From NCBI RefSeq assembly GCF_030380735.1, contig NZ_JAUDRZ010000026.1, forward strand, positions 931,370-995,369: a stretch of 64,000 nucleotides of DNA, in the 5' to 3' direction. Both the position numbers and the translations under genes were made by a program. Below, piece by piece: positions 60,693 through 64,000 of the stretch. Below the pieces are notes generated by a model that was not told the origin of the DNA, ran no database searches, and saw nothing but the letters and a program-made list of their open reading frames with translations. Within the stretch, counting starts at the first letter, position 1. Each line of letters begins with the position of its first letter. This DNA is from Rhizobium sp. S152 (GTDB lineage: Bacteria; Pseudomonadota; Alphaproteobacteria; Rhizobiales; Rhizobiaceae).

Positions 60693-60935
60693 TCAGTCAA
60701 ACTCCGGAACCCGCCCCGATTGAAACAGGATGATCGAAGGCCCGTTTTCGCCAATCGCGACGTTGGACTCCTTGCTCCAGACGATGACACCGGCGTAGTC
60801 GTTGACCATCGTTTCGGCGACGTAGACGGCGGTTTCCTCGCGCTTCATGATGCGCGGTTCGAATGCCGGCATCAAGACGCCGTCGCCGTCCAGATTGAAC
60901 GCGCTCAACACGATCAGCTTTCGCACTCCCGGCAT
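60693..60935 (-). CDS. Conserved small protein of unknown function
   Basis: 80 residues from MPGVRKLIVLSAFNLDGDGVLM with AGGAGGGCG upstream. It has LxxAFEPRIMKREETAVYVAETMVNDYAGVIVWSKESNVAIGENGPS; the pattern of short strand, loop, helix and a W-S-[KR]-x near residue 50 recurs in small rhizobial proteins, none characterised as far as I know. No signal or membrane part. It sits alone between the nitroreductase and the NYN gene. Confidence 0.65.
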   Translation of the reverse strand: MPGVRKLIVLSAFNLDGDGVLMPAFEPRIMKREETAVYVAETMVNDYAGVIVWSKESNVAIGENGPSIILFQSGRVPEFD

Positions 60936-61143
60936 GTCGCCCTCCTGTCCGCCATAACGGCGCGGAGGCCGCTTTCGTTCCACCACGGAAATGAGACGAG
61001 ACAAGAAAACTGCGGTGATCGGCAGCGCCGTCAGGGTACCGTTTATACGTGATTTCTAAACCATAAAATCATCGCGGTGATTGCAGCTTTGCCGTGTCTC
61101 ACTCATGCTTGTCAGGGTCTTTCGCAAATGAGGGGTATAATGC

Positions 61144-61872
61144 ATGCCGGACATTCGCCCGCCACGCCTTGCCGTACTGATCGATGCCGACAACACGCCA
61201 GCGAAGATCGCCGATAGGCTGTTCGAGGAAATCGCCAAAATCGGCGAAGCGAGCGTGCGCCGCATCTATGGCAATTTCGCCGACGAGCGCTTGAAGGGTT
61301 GGACCGACGTGCTCACGCGCCACGCCATCATCCCGCAGCAGCAATTCGCCTATACCACCGGCAAGAACGCCACGGACATAACGCTCGTCATCGACGCGAT
61401 GGACCTGCTGCATAGCGGCCGCTTCGACGGCTTCTGCTTGGTGTCTTCGGACAGCGACTTCACCCGGCTTGCGTTGCGCATCCGCGAACAGGGGCTTGAT
61501 GTCTTCGGCTTCGGCAACAAGAAGGCGGCCGAGAGTTTTCAGAAGGCCTGCCGGCGGTTCACCCACGCCGAAAACCTGCATCAGCCCTCCCCTTCGAACC
61601 TGGCCGATACTACGCAGTCGAAGCCGGTGCCACAATCGCCGAAGACGGCGACGCCAATCATCCTGAAGGCTATTACCGAAATGAAGAGCGATGATGGCTG
61701 GGTGGCTCTCTGCGGCGTCGGCAGCCAGATTGTCAGTCTGTCGCCGAATTTCGATTACAAAGCCTACGGCTCCAAGACGTTGAGCGATCTCGTTCGCAAC
61801 ACCAACGCGTTCGAACTCGACCAAGCCAAAGGACGCATCAGGCCCAAGCCGGCATCACAAAAGGCGAACTGA
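61144..61872 (+). CDS. NYN-domain and LOTUS-domain protein, probable RNA nuclease
   Basis: 242 residues. Residues 1-145 are a NYN (LabA/PIN-like) domain with acidic positions in VLIDADNTPAK, DITLVIDAMDLL and CLVSSDSDFTRLA, and a GxKNATDI block. Residues 165-235 form a LOTUS/OST-HTH domain (ILKAITEMKSDDGWVALCGVGSQI, YGSKTLSDLV), which binds RNA, often G-quadruplexes. Between them is a Pro/Ser/Thr linker. The NYN-LOTUS pairing is widely found in bacteria, and its function is unsettled; RNA surveillance or defence has been proposed. Confidence 0.92.
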   Translation: MPDIRPPRLAVLIDADNTPAKIADRLFEEIAKIGEASVRRIYGNFADERLKGWTDVLTRHAIIPQQQFAYTTGKNATDITLVIDAMDLLHSGRFDGFCLVSSDSDFTRLALRIREQGLDVFGFGNKKAAESFQKACRRFTHAENLHQPSPSNLADTTQSKPVPQSPKTATPIILKAITEMKSDDGWVALCGVGSQIVSLSPNFDYKAYGSKTLSDLVRNTNAFELDQAKGRIRPKPASQKAN

Positions 61873-61889
61873 CGGAACGCCCGCCCGCT

Positions 61890-62231
61890 TCAATGAAACG
61901 GCCGCACCTCCACCGGTGCCCGGCAGGCCACGGCCGCCTTGCGTCCCCAGGCGAGCGCCGCCTCTCGATCGGCGACATCGAGCACCCAGAACCCGCCGAC
62001 ATGCTCCGGGGTCTTCAGATAAGGCCCATCGCTCGCCCGAACGTCGCCATCGGCCTGCACGACAAGCGCCACCGCGCGCTGCGGCGGCTGAAGCCCGCCG
62101 ACGAAGACCCTGATGCCAGCGGCCTTCATCTCGTCGTTCAACGCGTCGATATCCTGCCCCATCGCCGCGTCCTCCGAGACGGCGGGGTCATAGTCATCAG
62201 GATGATGGATCGCAACGAGGTACTGGGTCAT
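61890..62231 (-). CDS. YCII-related domain protein
   Basis: 113 residues from MTQYLVAIHHPDDYDP with AAGGACAGG upstream. It has the YCII fold with the DGPF-like motif SDGPYLKTPEHVGGFWVLDVADREAALAW, a relative of the DGPF protein at 16500. There is no ECF42 sigma gene next to this one, so it may be a target gene of an ECF42 factor located elsewhere or an independent YCII protein. Reaction unknown. It is convergent with the NYN gene. Confidence 0.88.
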   Translation of the reverse strand: MTQYLVAIHHPDDYDPAVSEDAAMGQDIDALNDEMKAAGIRVFVGGLQPPQRAVALVVQADGDVRASDGPYLKTPEHVGGFWVLDVADREAALAWGRKAAVACRAPVEVRPFH

Positions 62232-62401
62232 GGCCTGTCCTTTCGGGTTCGCGGGGGGATGCTGTTCGCCCTCGCCTTTTAAGACGAATGCAAATGCCGG
62301 AATCCGACAATCCTCGGCGGCTCGCCGTGGCATTGCCTGATCACCAAGCGCAATCTAATATGCATTGCGTTCACTGCCAGCTGATCGAGGGGGCCGACTT
62401 C

Positions 62402-63274
62402 ATGCAGCTTGTGGAGCACAATTCCGCTCAGGCGTTTCTCGATTTCCTCCGGCCATCGTCAGAGCGATGGTGGAACCCCGTCACCGGACGGCAGTCTCAC
62501 GTCTTTCGCGGGCACGCGGACGCTTCCTGGAAGCTGCAGCCGAAGGGTTGGAGGCCATTCGGCGCCAACCCGGAGGTCGAGGCGCTCTACCGGGCGGTAC
62601 GATGGTCCCTGACCGGAAGCAAGACCGCCGGAGAGGTCACCCATTCCGATATGGCGAGGCTTTGGCGCTTCACGCTTGCCGAGGCAGCGATCCAGTTTGC
62701 GTCGCTTGGCCGGAGCGTCGGCTTGGAGATCCCGTGGCAGGTGGAAAACAGCCTCATCGCATCGCCGAGGCAGGATGTTCCCTTCATCGATCTTTCGCTC
62801 CTCGCGCTCGCTCAACATCATGGCGTGCCGACACAGCTCCTGGACTGGTCCGACGATCCGCTGACATCCGCGTTCTTCGCCGTCGATGATCCCGAGCTTC
62901 CCACCGATCTCTGCGTATGGGCCCTTGAGATCGAGAAGGTGCCGAGCGGGAAGACCACCAATTATCGGCTGAAGATGGCGCCCAATATCGGGAATGCCAA
63001 CATCAGAGCGCAAAGCGGCTTGTTCCTGGCTTTCGACCAGGGTCCGCATCTGGACACCTTGTTCGACGGCCAGTGGCCGAGCTTCGAGAGCGAGGAATTG
63101 CTTTCGGCAGCTTTGATCCAGGTGAGATTGCCTGCGAGCGAGAGGCCAACTCTGCATGAACTGCTTCTTCGCGAAAATAGAAGCAAGGCGCATCTAATGC
63201 CGTCGTGGGATAACGTCGCTGAAACGGTGCGCATCGAATGGGCCACCGGCCTGCTTTGGGGCAGTTCCCAATAG
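62402..63274 (+). CDS. FRG domain protein
   Basis: 290 residues from MQLVEHNSAQAFLDFL, chosen because GAGGGGG lies 9 bases upstream; an ATG at 62360 has no such site. The FRG motif is in HVFRGHADASWKLQPKGW (near residue 35) and the second conserved block is LALAQHHGVPTQLLDWSDDPLTSAFFAV (residues about 140-165), where QHHG-x-PTRLLDW is normal but this copy has T-Q-L-L. The FRG domain is named after its Phe-Arg-Gly motif and often lies in islands with toxins or defence genes, with no proven reaction. Here it stands alone. Confidence 0.9.
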   Translation: MQLVEHNSAQAFLDFLRPSSERWWNPVTGRQSHVFRGHADASWKLQPKGWRPFGANPEVEALYRAVRWSLTGSKTAGEVTHSDMARLWRFTLAEAAIQFASLGRSVGLEIPWQVENSLIASPRQDVPFIDLSLLALAQHHGVPTQLLDWSDDPLTSAFFAVDDPELPTDLCVWALEIEKVPSGKTTNYRLKMAPNIGNANIRAQSGLFLAFDQGPHLDTLFDGQWPSFESEELLSAALIQVRLPASERPTLHELLLRENRSKAHLMPSWDNVAETVRIEWATGLLWGSSQ

Positions 63275-63305
63275 TCATTGGCGGTCATCGCCTCGACTGC
63301 TCATC

Positions 63306-63338
63306 AAAATCGAAAAGGCGGAGCTTTCGCCCCGCCTC
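63306..63338 (-). terminator. Terminator of the IlvD/Edd gene
   Basis: Read on the minus strand, AGGCGG and its complement CCGCCT (63332-63337 and 63316-63321 in + coordinates) form a stem with inner GGCGAAAGC, then TTTTCGATTTT follows. It lies 32 bases past the gene end. Confidence 0.75.
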
Positions 63339-63369
63339 CCCGGCAATTCACGCGATCGAAAGCGATCGC

Positions 63370-64000
63370 TTAGTGGCTGTCCTTGCCGACAGCGCTGCCG
63401 CGGCAGCCCTTGAGGAAGTCGAGGTCGGCGCCGGTGTCGGCACCTTCGACGTGCTGCTGGTGCAGGAACGCATAGCCCGAGGTCGGCAGCTCGTGCTGCG
63501 GCTTCCACTCGGCCAGACGGCGCGCCATCTCTTCGTCCGAAATATCGACATGCAGGCGGCGGTTCGGGACGTCGAGCTCGATCATGTCGCCGTTCTTGAT
63601 GACGGCGAGCGGACCGCCGACGGCGGCTTCCGGCGAGGTGTGCAGCACGACGGTCCCATAGGCGGTGCCGGACATGCGGGCATCGGAGATGCGCACCATG
63701 TCGGTGATACCCTTCTTCAGCACCTTGGGCGGAAGACCCATGTTGCCGACTTCGGCCATGCCAGGATAACCCTTCGGACCACAGTTCTTCATGACCATGA
63801 CGCAGGTCTCGTCGATGTCGAGATTGTCGTCGTTGATCTTCGCCTTGTAGTCGTCGATGTCCTCGAACACCACGGCGCGGCCGCGATGCGTGAGCAGATG
63901 CGGCGAAGCGGCCGACGGCTTCAGGACCGCGCCCTTCGGCGCCAGGTTGCCGCGCACGACGACGATGCCGCCCGACTGCGTCAGCGCCTTTTCGGCCGGC
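63370..64000 (-). CDS. IlvD/Edd family dehydratase, 5' part outside window
   Basis: The 3' 209 codons are visible and run off the right edge. They contain the C-terminal beta-barrel domain with VVRGNLAPKGAVLKPSAAS, VFEDIDDYKAKI, CVMVMKNCGPKGYPGMAEVGNM and ISDARMSGTAYGTVVLHTSPEAAVGGPL, all conserved in the family. The end GCRGSAVGKDSH is found in the sugar-acid (e.g. L-arabinonate or other aldonate) dehydratase branch more than in valine/isoleucine IlvD. The Fe-S cysteines lie outside the window. It dehydrates a dihydroxy acid to a 2-keto acid; which one is uncertain. Confidence 0.9.
   Translation of the reverse strand, partial: PAEKALTQSGGIVVVRGNLAPKGAVLKPSAASPHLLTHRGRAVVFEDIDDYKAKINDDNLDIDETCVMVMKNCGPKGYPGMAEVGNMGLPPKVLKKGITDMVRISDARMSGTAYGTVVLHTSPEAAVGGPLAVIKNGDMIELDVPNRRLHVDISDEEMARRLAEWKPQHELPTSGYAFLHQQHVEGADTGADLDFLKGCRGSAVGKDSH

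Overview
The window looks like a chromosomal segment of an alphaproteobacterium of the Rhizobiaceae (Rhizobium, Ensifer, Agrobacterium or a close relative). The reasons are: high G+C and strongly GC-biased third positions; rhizobial palindromic intergenic repeats (RIME-like elements and 'CCTCGGG...CCCGAGG' hairpins); a bdhA-xdhA-xdhB gene order described in Sinorhizobium meliloti; a BacA/SbmA peptide transporter; and alphaproteobacterial families (NnrU, CsgH, ECF42 sigma with DGPF partner). I see no rRNA, tRNA, CRISPR, intact insertion sequence or prophage. This judgement comes from reading the sequence only; no database search was run.

Layout. 0-2.1 kb: the end of a glycosyltransferase-like gene, then an unrecognised lipoprotein plus small helical protein pair. 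2.3-7.5 kb: glycosyltransferase, Der GTPase, TPR membrane protein, NnrU and a polysaccharide deacetylase. 7.5-8.4 kb: a non-coding repeat island with two near-identical RIME-like elements. 8.4-20.9 kb: bacA, an MFS carrier, a PadR regulator, a methionine aminopeptidase, LLM oxidoreductase, an orphan antitoxin, a DoxX gene with an in-frame stop, an ECF42 sigma/DGPF pair, a YiaW/YiaV-like pair, an acyltransferase and glpK. 20.9-21.8 kb: about three tandem copies of a 230-bp repeat.

21.8-43.4 kb is a purine catabolism region. bdhA-xdhA-xdhB-(DUF559)-xdhC run on the + strand with a LysR regulator; puuD and guaD follow on the + strand; puuE-uraD-...-allA-uraH lie on the - strand. Together they cover guanine to xanthine to urate to 5-hydroxyisourate to OHCU to allantoin to allantoate, and ureidoglycolate to glyoxylate. 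No allantoate amidohydrolase is in the window. Toxin-antitoxin modules are interspersed: a Phd-like/PIN-like pair, hicAB with a clear operator palindrome, and two tandem mntA-hepT pairs embedded between uraD and allA.

43.4-52.5 kb: an FAD oxidoreductase and MnmD divergently arranged with overlapping start codons (a split MnmC), a RibD-like reductase, a large hybrid histidine kinase with a perfect CtrA box in its promoter, a Tyr/Pro repeat secreted protein, and an RhlE-type helicase. 52.5-56.3 kb: a curli operon (long curlin-repeat protein, CsgH-like, second curlin-repeat protein, CsgF, CsgG) whose AT-rich leader also carries a perfect TTAA-N7-TTAA CtrA box and whose first intergenic gap holds a perfect UUCG-tetraloop hairpin. 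56.6-64 kb: the ATP-grasp/alpha-E/transglutaminase operon, a nitroreductase, an NYN-LOTUS protein, a YCII protein, an FRG-domain protein, and the 3' end of an IlvD/Edd dehydratase.

The most interesting signals are the curli locus with its putative cell-cycle input and RNA hairpin, the duplicated mntA-hepT modules coupled by overlap to a purine gene, and the CtrA-type promoter of the hybrid kinase.
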